Origin: an uncultured Altererythrobacter sp.
GTDB taxonomy: Bacteria > Pseudomonadota > Alphaproteobacteria > Sphingomonadales > Sphingomonadaceae
DNA length: 6,664 nucleotides
NCBI GenBank assembly: GCA_946885545.1
Contig: CAMPGP010000123.1
Span: 1 to 6,664 of the forward strand
Direction: 5' to 3'
The position numbers and the translations under genes were made by a program. Under the pieces are notes generated by a model that saw only the letters and a program-made list of their open reading frames with translations, searched no databases and was not told where the DNA came from. This document shows, piece after piece, positions 1 to 6,664 of the stretch; the stretch's first letter is position 1; the number at the start of each line of letters is the position of its first letter.

Positions 1-280
1 TCGCGTCCTGGTCGCCGAGCCAGTCGGAGCCCTTGACGGTGTCGTACATGTGCCACGACCAGTGGTCGGGCGTGTTGTTGCCGAGCGAAGCGGCGATCCC
101 GCCTTGCGCGGCGACGGTGTGCGAACGCGTGGGGAAGACCTTGGTGATACAGGCCGTCTTGAGGCCCGCTTCGGCGGCGCCCATCGTCGCGCGCAGGCCC
201 GATCCGCCCGCGCCCACGACCACCACGTCGTAAGTGTGGTCGACGATCTTGTAGGCAGGTTGCGTGGCGGCGTCGGCCAT
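1..280 (-). CDS. sdhA: Succinate dehydrogenase flavoprotein subunit, N-terminal part (runs off the left edge)
   Basis: This is the catalytic flavoprotein of respiratory complex II. It oxidises succinate to fumarate using covalently bound FAD and passes electrons to the iron-sulfur subunit SdhB, on the cytoplasmic face of the inner membrane. Only the first 93 residues are in the window. They show a beta strand followed by the dinucleotide-binding GxGxxG signature (GAGGSG, residues 23-28). They also show the FAD-attachment segment [14 protein letters not shown], in which His54 matches the histidine that carries FAD in characterised SdhA proteins (E. coli His45). The ATG at 280-278 is the right start. 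A strong Shine-Dalgarno sequence GGAGGAG (minus strand, 294-288) lies 7 nt upstream, and the ATG shares one base with the sdhD stop (TGATG), so the two are probably translationally coupled. The rest of sdhA, and presumably sdhB, lie left of the window. Identification is secure; only the C-terminal part is unseen. Confidence 0.97.
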   Translation of the reverse strand, partial: MADAATQPAYKIVDHTYDVVVVGAGGSGLRATMGAAEAGLKTACITKVFPTRSHTVAAQGGIAASLGNNTPDHWSWHMYDTVKGSDWLGDQDA

Positions 281-672
281 CAGGCGGCTCCTCCGGAAGC
301 GAGAGCGAGGCGGGCGACGCAGAACAGGCCGAAGGCACCGCCCGCGATCGCCGCGAGGTTGAGCAGGGCGACCACGGCGAACTTGTTGCCGCCGGTGTGG
401 ACATAATCCTCGGCGAGGACCTGCAGGCCGAGGCGCGCGTGCCAGAACGTGCTGACGATAAGCAGCGCCATCGCGGTCGCCGGGAGGGGCTCGGCCAGGT
501 AGCCGCTCACGGTGGCGTAGCCGAGGTCGGGCAGCAGCACGAGCGAGCCCACAAGCCACAGCACGAGGACGAGATTGCCGATCGCGGTGAAGCGCTGGAG
601 CAGCCAGTGATGCACGCCTTCGTGCGCCGAGCCGAGCCCGCGCACGCGGCCGATCGAGGTTCCGTTACCCAT
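280..672 (-). CDS. sdhD: Succinate dehydrogenase membrane anchor subunit, cytochrome b556 small subunit
   Basis: SdhD is one of two membrane subunits that anchor the SdhAB head, bind heme b and form the ubiquinone site of complex II. The 130-residue product is normal for the family. It has three hydrophobic segments at roughly residues 28-50, 62-86 and 97-122. The segment [16 protein letters not shown] carries the signature residues: His78 aligns with the heme ligand of E. coli SdhD (His71), and Asp89-Tyr90 align with Asp82-Tyr83 at the quinone site. The N-terminal [11 protein letters not shown] stretch is also typical of alphaproteobacterial SdhD. The ATG at 672-670 is preceded by GAGGA (685-681) with 8 nt spacing; this ribosome site overlaps the sdhC stop. 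The gap to sdhC is 11 nt and the stop overlaps the sdhA start by one base, so the three genes form one operon. Annotation rests on motif recognition and context. Confidence 0.95.
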   Translation of the reverse strand: MGNGTSIGRVRGLGSAHEGVHHWLLQRFTAIGNLVLVLWLVGSLVLLPDLGYATVSGYLAEPLPATAMALLIVSTFWHARLGLQVLAEDYVHTGGNKFAVVALLNLAAIAGGAFGLFCVARLALASGGAA

Positions 673-683
673 GGTTCAAGTCC

Positions 684-1064
684 TCAGAGATAGACGATTG
701 CAGCCCAGAACGCCGCCGTCAGCATGATCCCGATGATCGGCGAAGCGGTCGACCAGGCCTTGTTGGTGTCGAGTTCGTAGCCCGCCCCGATGTCGAGCAC
801 GAAGTGGCGCAGGCCGGAAGTCATGTGGTTGAAGAACGCCCACGACAGGCCGACCAGCACGACGTAGCCGAGCGGGCTCGTCATCCACCCGGCGAAAGTC
901 TCGTAGGCCGCCGGCCCGCTCGCCAGTGCGCCGAGCCACCACAGCAGCACCCCGAGCCCGACCAGCGCCAGCCCGTCCCCGGTCACGCGGTGGAGGATCG
1001 AGACCAGCATGTGCGGGCCCCATTTCCAGATGCTGAGATGCGGGGAGAGCGGTCTTTGGGCCAT
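684..1064 (-). CDS. sdhC: Succinate dehydrogenase cytochrome b556 large subunit
   Basis: SdhC is the other membrane subunit of complex II and pairs with SdhD to hold heme b and ubiquinone. From the ATG at 1064-1062 the product is 126 residues, the usual size. It begins MAQRPLSPHLSIWKW, a typical SdhC start with the RPLSPHL motif. Residues 21-29 (VSILHRVTG) include Ser22 and Arg26, which match the quinone-site Ser27 and Arg31 of E. coli SdhC. His80 in FFNHMTSGLRH aligns with the heme ligand His84. Three membrane helices lie at about 20-46, 62-88 and 105-126. The reading frame stays open 39 codons further upstream to an ATG at 1181, but that extension is charged, unlike the family, and would run into the divergent gene, so the internal ATG is preferred. 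An AAGGA lies 16 nt upstream, which is farther than ideal. It is the first gene of the sdhCDA(B) operon. Confidence 0.95.
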   Translation of the reverse strand: MAQRPLSPHLSIWKWGPHMLVSILHRVTGDGLALVGLGVLLWWLGALASGPAAYETFAGWMTSPLGYVVLVGLSWAFFNHMTSGLRHFVLDIGAGYELDTNKAWSTASPIIGIMLTAAFWAAIVYL

Positions 1065-1174
1065 GACGAGTGTCCGGTTTTCCTTGCGAATTGCGCACTC
1101 CCTTAGGGTCCGGAATTGATTGGAGCAAGGCGCGCGGCCTCGACTTCGCGCGCAAAGTTTCGGATAGGCGGTGC
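1065..1174. promoter_or_regulatory. Divergent intergenic region between sdhC and the SDR gene
   Basis: This 110-bp region must hold the start signals for both the leftward sdh operon and the rightward SDR-prmA unit. On the minus strand a weak sigma-70-like pair can be drawn: TTGCTC (1128-1123), a 17-bp spacer, then TAAGGG (1105-1100), which would drive sdhC. The -10 match is poor. A near-palindrome CCCTTAGGG (1100-1108) coincides with this -10, and a tandem heptamer TTGCGAA/TTGCGCA occurs at 1084-1097. I find no convincing promoter on the plus strand. The ribosome site for the SDR gene is also weak (AGGCGG at 1166-1171, only 3 nt from the ATG). The position of the promoters is inference; that the region is divergent is directly visible. 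Confidence 0.35.
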
Positions 1175-1885
1175 ATGGCATGCATCCTCGTCACCGGCTC
1201 CAGCCGCGGCATCGGCGCCGCGATCCGCGAACAGCTCGAAGCGCGTAACGTCCGCGTGATCGGCCACGGCTCGATCGACCACGACGAACAGACCATCGGC
1301 GCAGACCTCACCGAACCCACCGCGCCGCAGATGCTGTGGGAAGAAGCGCTGTCGCGCGCCGGCGGCGAGATCGACGTGCTGGTCAACAATGCCGGACTGT
1401 TCGCCGCCAGCGCGCTCGACAGCTCCGACATCGAATGGCTCGATGCGTGGGAGGATACGCTGCGGATCAACCTCACCTCGGCCGCGCAGCTCAGCCGGTT
1501 CGCGGTGCGCCACTGGCTCCAACGCGGCGTGCCGGGGCGGATCGTCCACGTCGCCAGCCGCGCCGGACACCGCGGCGATTCGCCCGCGCACTGGCACTAT
1601 GCCGCGGCCAAGGGCGGCATGCTCGCGCTGCACAAGACCATCGCCCGCTCCTATGCCAAGGACGGCATCTGCAGCTTCGCGATCACCCCGGGTTTCACCG
1701 ACACCGCGATGGCGGGCGACTACCTCGCCAGCCGCGGCGGCCCCGGCCTCCTCGCCGACATCCCGCTCGGCCGCGTCGCCGAGCCGGAGGAAATCGCTCA
1801 GATCGCCGTCTTCTGCGCGCTCGACGCCCCCGAAAGCATGACCGGCGCGACGATCGACGCCAACGGGGCGAGCTATGTCCGATAG
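1175..1885 (+). CDS. Short-chain dehydrogenase/reductase (classical SDR, FabG-like)
   Basis: This is a 236-residue NAD(P)(H)-dependent oxidoreductase of the classical SDR family, presumably cytosolic; the substrate cannot be told from sequence. All family landmarks are present in order. They are the cofactor motif TGSSRGIG (residues 7-14), Asp44 in GADL (adenine contact), NNAG (71-74), the structural and catalytic Asn99, Ser128, the YxxxK pair Tyr142/Lys146, and the PG motif at 172-173. The C-terminus (TGATIDANGASYVR) resembles FabG-like reductases, so a 3-oxoacyl-ACP-reductase-type activity is possible but unproven. The segment between the second beta strand and Asp44 is short. I chose the ATG at 1175 because the Rossmann fold begins directly after it; the frame is open further upstream to 1070 but that part lacks family features. 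The end overlaps prmA by 11 nt, so the two are likely co-translated. Its role beside prmA is unknown. Confidence 0.9.
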   Translation: MACILVTGSSRGIGAAIREQLEARNVRVIGHGSIDHDEQTIGADLTEPTAPQMLWEEALSRAGGEIDVLVNNAGLFAASALDSSDIEWLDAWEDTLRINLTSAAQLSRFAVRHWLQRGVPGRIVHVASRAGHRGDSPAHWHYAAAKGGMLALHKTIARSYAKDGICSFAITPGFTDTAMAGDYLASRGGPGLLADIPLGRVAEPEEIAQIAVFCALDAPESMTGATIDANGASYVR

Positions 1886-2786
1886 CTGGAAGATCACCCT
1901 CTTCGCCGACAAGCCGACGATCCAGGCGGCGCTGGTGGCGCAGGAGGATGCGCTGGGCTGGGACGACGAGATCGTGCTCGCCGGGTTCGAACTCGCCGAC
2001 GATCGGCCGAACGACTGGCGGCTCGATGCCTACTTTCCGCGCAAGCCCACGCGGGCGGACCGCGCGATGGTCGCGGCGCTCTTCGCCGAGGGCGCGCCCG
2101 AAATCGTCGTCGAGAAGCTGCCCGACACCGATTGGGTGACCGAGAGCCAGCAGGGCATGGAGCCGATCCACGCCGGGCGTTTCCACGTACACACGCCCGA
2201 ACACGCGCCGAGCGGCGAACCAGGCACGATCGACTTCGCAATTCCCGCCAGCCAGGCCTTCGGAACCGGCCAGCACGCGACCACCGCCGGTTGCCTCGCG
2301 ATGCTCGACGCGATGAAGCGGCGCGGCGTGGTGGCGCGCAATTGCGCCGATATCGGCACCGGCACCGGTCTGCTTGCCTTTGCCGCGCTCGCGCTGTGGC
2401 CGCGCGCGTTCGCCACGGCGAGCGACATCGACCCTGCCTGCGCGGGCGTCGTGGCCGATAACGCCGCCGCGAACGGCATCGCGCTTGGCGGCGGCGCGGG
2501 CGAACTCACGATGACGATCGCCGACGGCATGCACGACGATCTGCTTCAAGGGCGCGCGCCCTACGACCTGCTGATCGCAAACATTCTCGCCGGGCCGCTG
2601 GTCGAGCTCGCGCCCGATTTCGCCGCTGCGACGGTACCCGGCGGCCACCTGCTGCTGGCGCGCCTGCTCGAAACGCAGGAACCCCGGGTGCGCGCCGCCT
2701 ATCGCCGGGCCGGGTTCCGGTTGGCCGCCCGGCTGGTGAATGGCGACTGGTCGATCCTGTGGCTGCGACGGCGCGCCAGATCCTAG
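1875..2786 (+). CDS. prmA: Ribosomal protein L11 methyltransferase
   Basis: PrmA uses S-adenosylmethionine to methylate ribosomal protein L11 (trimethylation of lysines and of the N-terminus in E. coli). The 303-residue product is close to the usual length of about 290-300. The N-terminal third (about 1-100) is the L11-recognition region, which is diverged. The C-terminal part is a Rossmann-like methyltransferase. It contains AFGTGQHATT (128-137), equivalent to the AFGTGTHPTT signature of PrmA. Next come the SAM motif DIGTGTG (159-165), the acidic DID (184-186) after strand 2, and the characteristic NILAGPL (236-242), equivalent to the NILA/NPP-type catalytic-loop motif. The ATG at 1875 lies within the last codons of the SDR gene and has a purine-rich GGGGCGAG just before it. 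The 3' end overlaps the next gene by 28 nt. Loss of prmA is usually tolerated in characterised bacteria (established knowledge). Identification is firm from the motifs. Confidence 0.93.
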   Translation: MSDSWKITLFADKPTIQAALVAQEDALGWDDEIVLAGFELADDRPNDWRLDAYFPRKPTRADRAMVAALFAEGAPEIVVEKLPDTDWVTESQQGMEPIHAGRFHVHTPEHAPSGEPGTIDFAIPASQAFGTGQHATTAGCLAMLDAMKRRGVVARNCADIGTGTGLLAFAALALWPRAFATASDIDPACAGVVADNAAANGIALGGGAGELTMTIADGMHDDLLQGRAPYDLLIANILAGPLVELAPDFAAATVPGGHLLLARLLETQEPRVRAAYRRAGFRLAARLVNGDWSILWLRRRARS

Positions 2787-3457
2787 CTCGGGCCCGGCCG
2801 ATCGCGGGCAAGGCGTGCGCCTGGTTCGCGCTCGCCATCGGCCTGTTCATGGCCTTCGCATGGACCGGCTCGGCGATCCCGCGCAATGCGGGCTGGACCC
2901 AGCCTGCGCGCGGCATTCCGATCATGGTCGAGACCAACGGCGTGCACACCGCCATCGTCATGCCGCTGGTTACACCAGTGAAGGACTGGCGCGCCGATTT
3001 CCCCGCCGCCGATCTGCCGCCCACGGCCGCCTACCGCCCCTATACCCACGTCTCCGTCAGTTGGGGCGAGCGCGAGGTATTCCTGAACACGCCGACCTGG
3101 GCGGATCTGTCGCTGCCGACCGCCATCGATGCCGCAACTGGAGGCGACGGCCTGCTGCATGTCGCGCATTACGTTCGCCCCGCGCCGAGCGAGGCCGCAC
3201 GCACGATCAGGCTTCGTCCGATGGAATATGCCCGGCTCGTGCAACGCATCGAAGCGCAGGTCGTGCCGCGCGATCGCCGCGTCCTTCACCGGGGCTACGC
3301 GGACTGGGATGTGTTCTACGACGCGCCCGGCACCTACCACATCGGCAATACCTGCAATCAGTGGACGAGCGACACGCTTGCCGCCGCGGGCATCCGGACG
3401 GGTTGGTGGACGCCCTTCGCGGGCGGAGTGATGAAGTGGGTGCCGACCCACGAATAG
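2759..3457 (+). CDS. DUF2459 (TIGR02117-like) family protein, predicted membrane-anchored
   Basis: The function is unknown. From a GTG at 2759 the product is 232 residues. A basic N-terminus (RQILARARP) is followed by a hydrophobic segment at about 19-39, which should act as a signal anchor or uncleaved signal peptide and place the rest in the periplasm. The body carries features I recognise from DUF2459 proteins: a VETNGVHTAIVMP strand-turn near residues 57-69 with His63, a VSWGEREVFLNTPTW region (100-114), and GNTCNQWTSDTLAAAG (196-211) with Cys199. The conserved Cys and His invite a papain/NlpC-like enzyme idea, but that is speculation. The GTG start overlaps prmA by 28 nt. The next in-frame ATG (2849) would cut the hydrophobic segment, so GTG is preferred, though no clear Shine-Dalgarno sequence decides it. 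It is the last gene of the SDR-prmA unit. The reading frame is well supported; the family call is from memory of the motifs. Confidence 0.8.
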   Translation: MAATARQILARARPIAGKACAWFALAIGLFMAFAWTGSAIPRNAGWTQPARGIPIMVETNGVHTAIVMPLVTPVKDWRADFPAADLPPTAAYRPYTHVSVSWGEREVFLNTPTWADLSLPTAIDAATGGDGLLHVAHYVRPAPSEAARTIRLRPMEYARLVQRIEAQVVPRDRRVLHRGYADWDVFYDAPGTYHIGNTCNQWTSDTLAAAGIRTGWWTPFAGGVMKWVPTHE

Positions 3458-3473
3458 GCGAGCGACCGCTGCC

Positions 3474-3501
3474 AAAAAAGAGGGGCGGCCGAAGCCGCCC
3501 C
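3474..3501 (-). terminator. Intrinsic terminator acting on leftward transcripts
   Basis: Read on the minus strand, GGGGCGGC (3501-3494) pairs perfectly with GCCGCCCC (3489-3482) around a TTCG loop. This makes an 8-bp G+C-only stem with the extra-stable cUUCGg tetraloop. It is followed at once by TCTTTTTT (3481-3474). That is a textbook Rho-independent terminator for RNA made leftward. On the plus strand the loop is CGAA and the stem is followed by CCAAGGG with no T-run, so rightward termination is doubtful. No leftward protein gene ends here: the neighbours on both sides read rightward. Confidence 0.75.
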
Positions 3502-3512
3502 CCAAGGGATAA

Positions 3513-3530
3513 TGGGCTGTTGCAAGCCCA
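3513..3530. repeat. Stem-loop TGGGCT-N6-AGCCCA
   Basis: A perfect 6-bp inverted repeat, TGGGCT (3513-3518) and AGCCCA (3525-3530), encloses a 6-nt loop, GTTGCA. It lies 11 nt to the right of the terminator stem. It could be a hairpin of a leftward RNA or a structure in the 3' region of the DUF2459 mRNA. No function is known. Confidence 0.5.
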
Positions 3531-3544
3531 TCGGGTCGCGGCGC

Positions 3545-3572
3545 CTGACTAGCAAAGCGTTGAAATTATTCT
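3545..3572 (+). promoter_or_regulatory. Candidate sigma-70-type promoter for the LuxR-type gene
   Basis: CTGACT (3545-3550, four of six matches to TTGACA) and TATTCT (3567-3572, four of six matches to TATAAT) are separated by 16 bp. Transcription would start near 3579-3580, giving a leader of about 63 nt before the ATG at 3643. The -10 sits in a local AT-rich patch, which supports it in a GC-rich genome. It is drawn by eye, and alphaproteobacterial promoters often fit the consensus poorly, so it remains tentative. Confidence 0.35.
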
Positions 3573-3588
3573 TCCCCCGATCGGGGGA
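3573..3588. promoter_or_regulatory. Perfect 16-bp palindrome, candidate operator
   Basis: TCCCCCGATCGGGGGA is a perfect 16-bp inverted repeat with no spacer. It begins immediately after the candidate -10 (3567-3572), so it would cover the predicted transcription start of the LuxR-type gene. A dimeric repressor bound here would block initiation. The CCGATCGG core also resembles the centre of some LuxR-family binding sites, which fits autoregulation, but this is inference. It could instead be a hairpin in a leftward RNA. Confidence 0.4.
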
Positions 3589-3614
3589 GTTCGCGCTTGC
3601 ACCCTGCGATGTTT

Positions 3615-3624
3615 CGAATATTCG
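3615..3624. repeat. Perfect 10-bp palindrome CGAATATTCG
   Basis: CGAATATTCG is a perfect inverted repeat centred on an AT core, in the leader of the LuxR-type gene 18 nt before its ATG. It may be a second regulatory site, or part of the -10 element of a leftward promoter (TATTCG on the minus strand). A 10-bp palindrome can occur by chance, so the functional claim is weak. Confidence 0.35.
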
Positions 3625-3642
3625 TGTGCCGGGGGGTTGCGA

Positions 3643-4737
3643 ATGTATCCGGAAACCGAGCTGTCGAAGCTCATCGGCGAAATCTACGAAGGCGTGGTCG
3701 AACCCGACAAGTGGGATGCCGCGTTGCACCGCTTCCTCGCCATGACCGGTGGGCGCTACGCCTTTCTCGGCGTGATCGACAGCGAAGCGAAAACCCTCGC
3801 GGCGAGCAGCCTCGTCAGCCCCGAAACCTCGCGACTCGACGATGCCATGCTGCTCCACCGCAAAGAGATGATCGGGATCGATCCCGGCCTGCCCTATTCG
3901 ATCGCGCGGCCCGAGGGCGGCAATTTCCGTTTCTCCGACACATGTGCCGAGCTGAGCGAGCGGCCCGACGACTGGTGCGATTTCATCCGCTACGATTTCG
4001 GCAGCGGCGACTATCACAGCCGCTTCGGGCCGCAGCGCGACGGGCTCAACCTGGTCATGGCGCTGCATACCCCCGCCGACGCGCCCCGACTCACGGCCGA
4101 GCAGGAAACGATCCACGCGATCGCCTTCGACCATCTCGAACGCGCCGCGCGGCTTGCCTATCGCCCGCCCGACATCGGCCTCAATCCCCATGCGGTACTG
4201 GTGGTCGCGGCGAATTGCCGGGTGGTTTCGGCGAACGAAACCGCCGAACGGCTGCTCTCGTGCGGCGATGGTCTCGGGGCGCGGCACGGCACGCTTTTCG
4301 CGAGCGACTATGAACAGGACAAGCGGCTCAAGCGCCTCGTCGCGCAGACGTGCGATCCGACCGGTCTCCCCCGCGCGCAGACGGGCTGCATGATCCACCG
4401 CCGGGCAGACGCTGCACCGCTCTATCTGATGCTCGAAACCCTGCCCCGCACGGAACTCTGGATGCGGAGCGGCGCGCATTACTGCACGATCGCCGTGCGC
4501 GATGGCGCCGCCACGCCCGCGGTCGATCCCGAACTGCTTCGCGCGATGTTCGACCTGACCCGGCGCCAGGCGCAGATCGCCGCCATGCTCGCCTCTTCGC
4601 ACGACGACTTGCCCGCGATCGCAGCGGGGCTCGGAATTTCTTACGAGACTGCGCGTACCCACTTGCGCGCGGCGATGCACAAATGCGGGGTTGGCAGCCA
4701 GATCGAGCTGGTTAGGCTACTCGCCCGACTGCCGTGA
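3643..4737 (+). CDS. LuxR-family helix-turn-helix transcriptional regulator with non-canonical sensor region
   Basis: This is a 364-residue predicted DNA-binding regulator. The C-terminus (about 303-360) is a LuxR-type helix-turn-helix. It starts with LTRRQAQIAAMLA, then IAAGLGIS, followed by the recognition helix and linker YETARTHLRAAMHKCGV, matching the family pattern GIS..T...HL....K.GV. The front 300 residues do not show the acyl-homoserine-lactone domain. About 25-170 could be a GAF-like sensor (GGRYAFLGVIDSEAKTL). About 182-215 (HAVLVVAANCRVVSANETAERLL) looks PAS-like. The ligand is unknown and no response-regulator receiver domain is seen. The ATG at 3643 has GGGGGG at 3631-3636 six nt upstream; a TTG two codons earlier is possible but would sit against that site. 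The gene is probably monocistronic, with a candidate promoter and palindrome upstream, and converges on ligA. Target genes cannot be told; autoregulation is plausible. Confidence 0.85.
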   Translation: MYPETELSKLIGEIYEGVVEPDKWDAALHRFLAMTGGRYAFLGVIDSEAKTLAASSLVSPETSRLDDAMLLHRKEMIGIDPGLPYSIARPEGGNFRFSDTCAELSERPDDWCDFIRYDFGSGDYHSRFGPQRDGLNLVMALHTPADAPRLTAEQETIHAIAFDHLERAARLAYRPPDIGLNPHAVLVVAANCRVVSANETAERLLSCGDGLGARHGTLFASDYEQDKRLKRLVAQTCDPTGLPRAQTGCMIHRRADAAPLYLMLETLPRTELWMRSGAHYCTIAVRDGAATPAVDPELLRAMFDLTRRQAQIAAMLASSHDDLPAIAAGLGISYETARTHLRAAMHKCGVGSQIELVRLLARLP

Positions 4738-4744
4738 GGACCCC

Positions 4745-6664
<1,920 letters not shown>

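Larger units (their letters stand above)
3474..3609 (-). ncRNA. Candidate small leftward RNA (hypothetical)
   Basis: The leftward terminator at 3474-3501 needs a transcript. A weak sigma-70-like pair on the minus strand lies at TTCGCA (3643-3638) and TATTCG (3620-3615) with a 17-bp spacer. This would start RNA near 3609 and give a product of about 130-135 nt. Such an RNA could fold into three hairpins: CCCCC/GGGGG around GATC (from the palindrome at 3573-3588), TGGGCT/AGCCCA (3530-3513) and the UUCG terminator stem. It would be antisense to the leader of the LuxR-type mRNA. The terminator is direct observation; the promoter and the RNA itself are inference. The 5' end is uncertain. Confidence 0.28.
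3458..3642. other. 185-bp intergenic region rich in inverted repeats
   Basis: The gap separates the DUF2459 gene from the LuxR-type gene, both on the plus strand. No coding frame with family features is seen on either strand. It contains, left to right, a leftward-facing terminator hairpin (3474-3501), a TGGGCT/AGCCCA stem-loop (3513-3530), a candidate promoter (3545-3572), a perfect 16-bp palindrome (3573-3588) and a perfect 10-bp palindrome (3615-3624). AT-rich tracts around 3558-3573 and 3611-3624 stand out against the GC-rich surroundings. There is no obvious rightward terminator for the DUF2459 transcript, because the hairpin has no T-run on its right side. Confidence 0.8.

Noticed and set aside
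676..1476. Open frame on the minus strand overlapping sdhC and the SDR gene
   Set aside because: It is out of frame with sdhC, which has diagnostic residues, and antisense to the SDR cofactor domain; composition is that of a shadow frame.
1695..2648. Open frame on the minus strand (317 codons) opposite the SDR gene end and prmA
   Set aside because: It is antisense to well-supported prmA motifs and ends in a low-complexity Arg-rich stretch; no family resemblance.
3482..3501. Reading the hairpin as the rightward terminator of the DUF2459 gene
   Set aside because: On the plus strand no T-run follows the stem; the run of T lies on the minus-strand side only, and the UUCG loop also forms only in the leftward RNA.
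3514..3530. GGGCTGTTGCAAGCCC resembling the terminal repeat of IS6-family elements (GGCTCTGTTGCAAA)
   Set aside because: The likeness is limited to a short core, the sequence is better explained as a stem-loop, and there is no transposase, second terminal repeat or target duplication nearby.
3358..4680. Long open frame on the minus strand (440 codons) opposite the LuxR-type gene
   Set aside because: It lies antisense to a gene with clear LuxR helix-turn-helix motifs, has an Arg/Gly/Ala-rich composition typical of shadow frames in GC-rich DNA, shows no domain and crosses the leftward terminator.

Overview
The window is a GC-rich, gene-dense piece of bacterial chromosome. The protein sequences, the sdhC-sdhD-sdhA order, the GTG starts and the overlapping genes suggest an alphaproteobacterium, most likely an order Sphingomonadales member (Erythrobacter/Novosphingobium-like). 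This assignment is inference from recognised protein families and not from a database match. No transposase, phage gene, tRNA, rRNA or CRISPR array is visible, and the genes look like ordinary core or near-core genes.

Layout: positions 1-1064 on the minus strand hold the start of the succinate dehydrogenase operon. It reads leftward as sdhC, sdhD, then sdhA, which runs off the left edge. A 110-bp divergent intergenic region follows. A compact rightward unit covers 1175-3457: a classical short-chain dehydrogenase, the ribosomal protein L11 methyltransferase gene prmA, and a membrane-anchored DUF2459 protein. Each of the last two starts inside the end of the gene before it, which suggests translational coupling. 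Positions 3643-4737 encode a LuxR-type helix-turn-helix regulator without a recognisable acyl-homoserine-lactone domain. It converges on ligA, the NAD-dependent DNA ligase gene on the minus strand (4745 to beyond the right edge). Only 7 bp separate the two stop codons.

The least ordinary stretch is the 185-bp gap at 3458-3642, which is crowded with symmetric sequence. It holds a canonical intrinsic terminator that points left (a UUCG-capped hairpin plus a U-tract on the minus strand), although both flanking genes read right. It also holds a second stem-loop, a perfect 16-bp palindrome directly after a plausible -10 element for the LuxR gene, and a 10-bp AT-centred palindrome. The gap may encode a small leftward RNA of about 130 nt, or carry an operator for the LuxR-type gene, or both. 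This is the best candidate for something undescribed; the rest of the window is conventional.

Functionally the window combines respiration and the TCA cycle (Sdh), ribosomal protein modification (PrmA), an unassigned oxidoreductase, an unassigned envelope protein, one transcription factor and DNA replication/repair (LigA). Apart from the Sdh subunits there is no obvious shared pathway.
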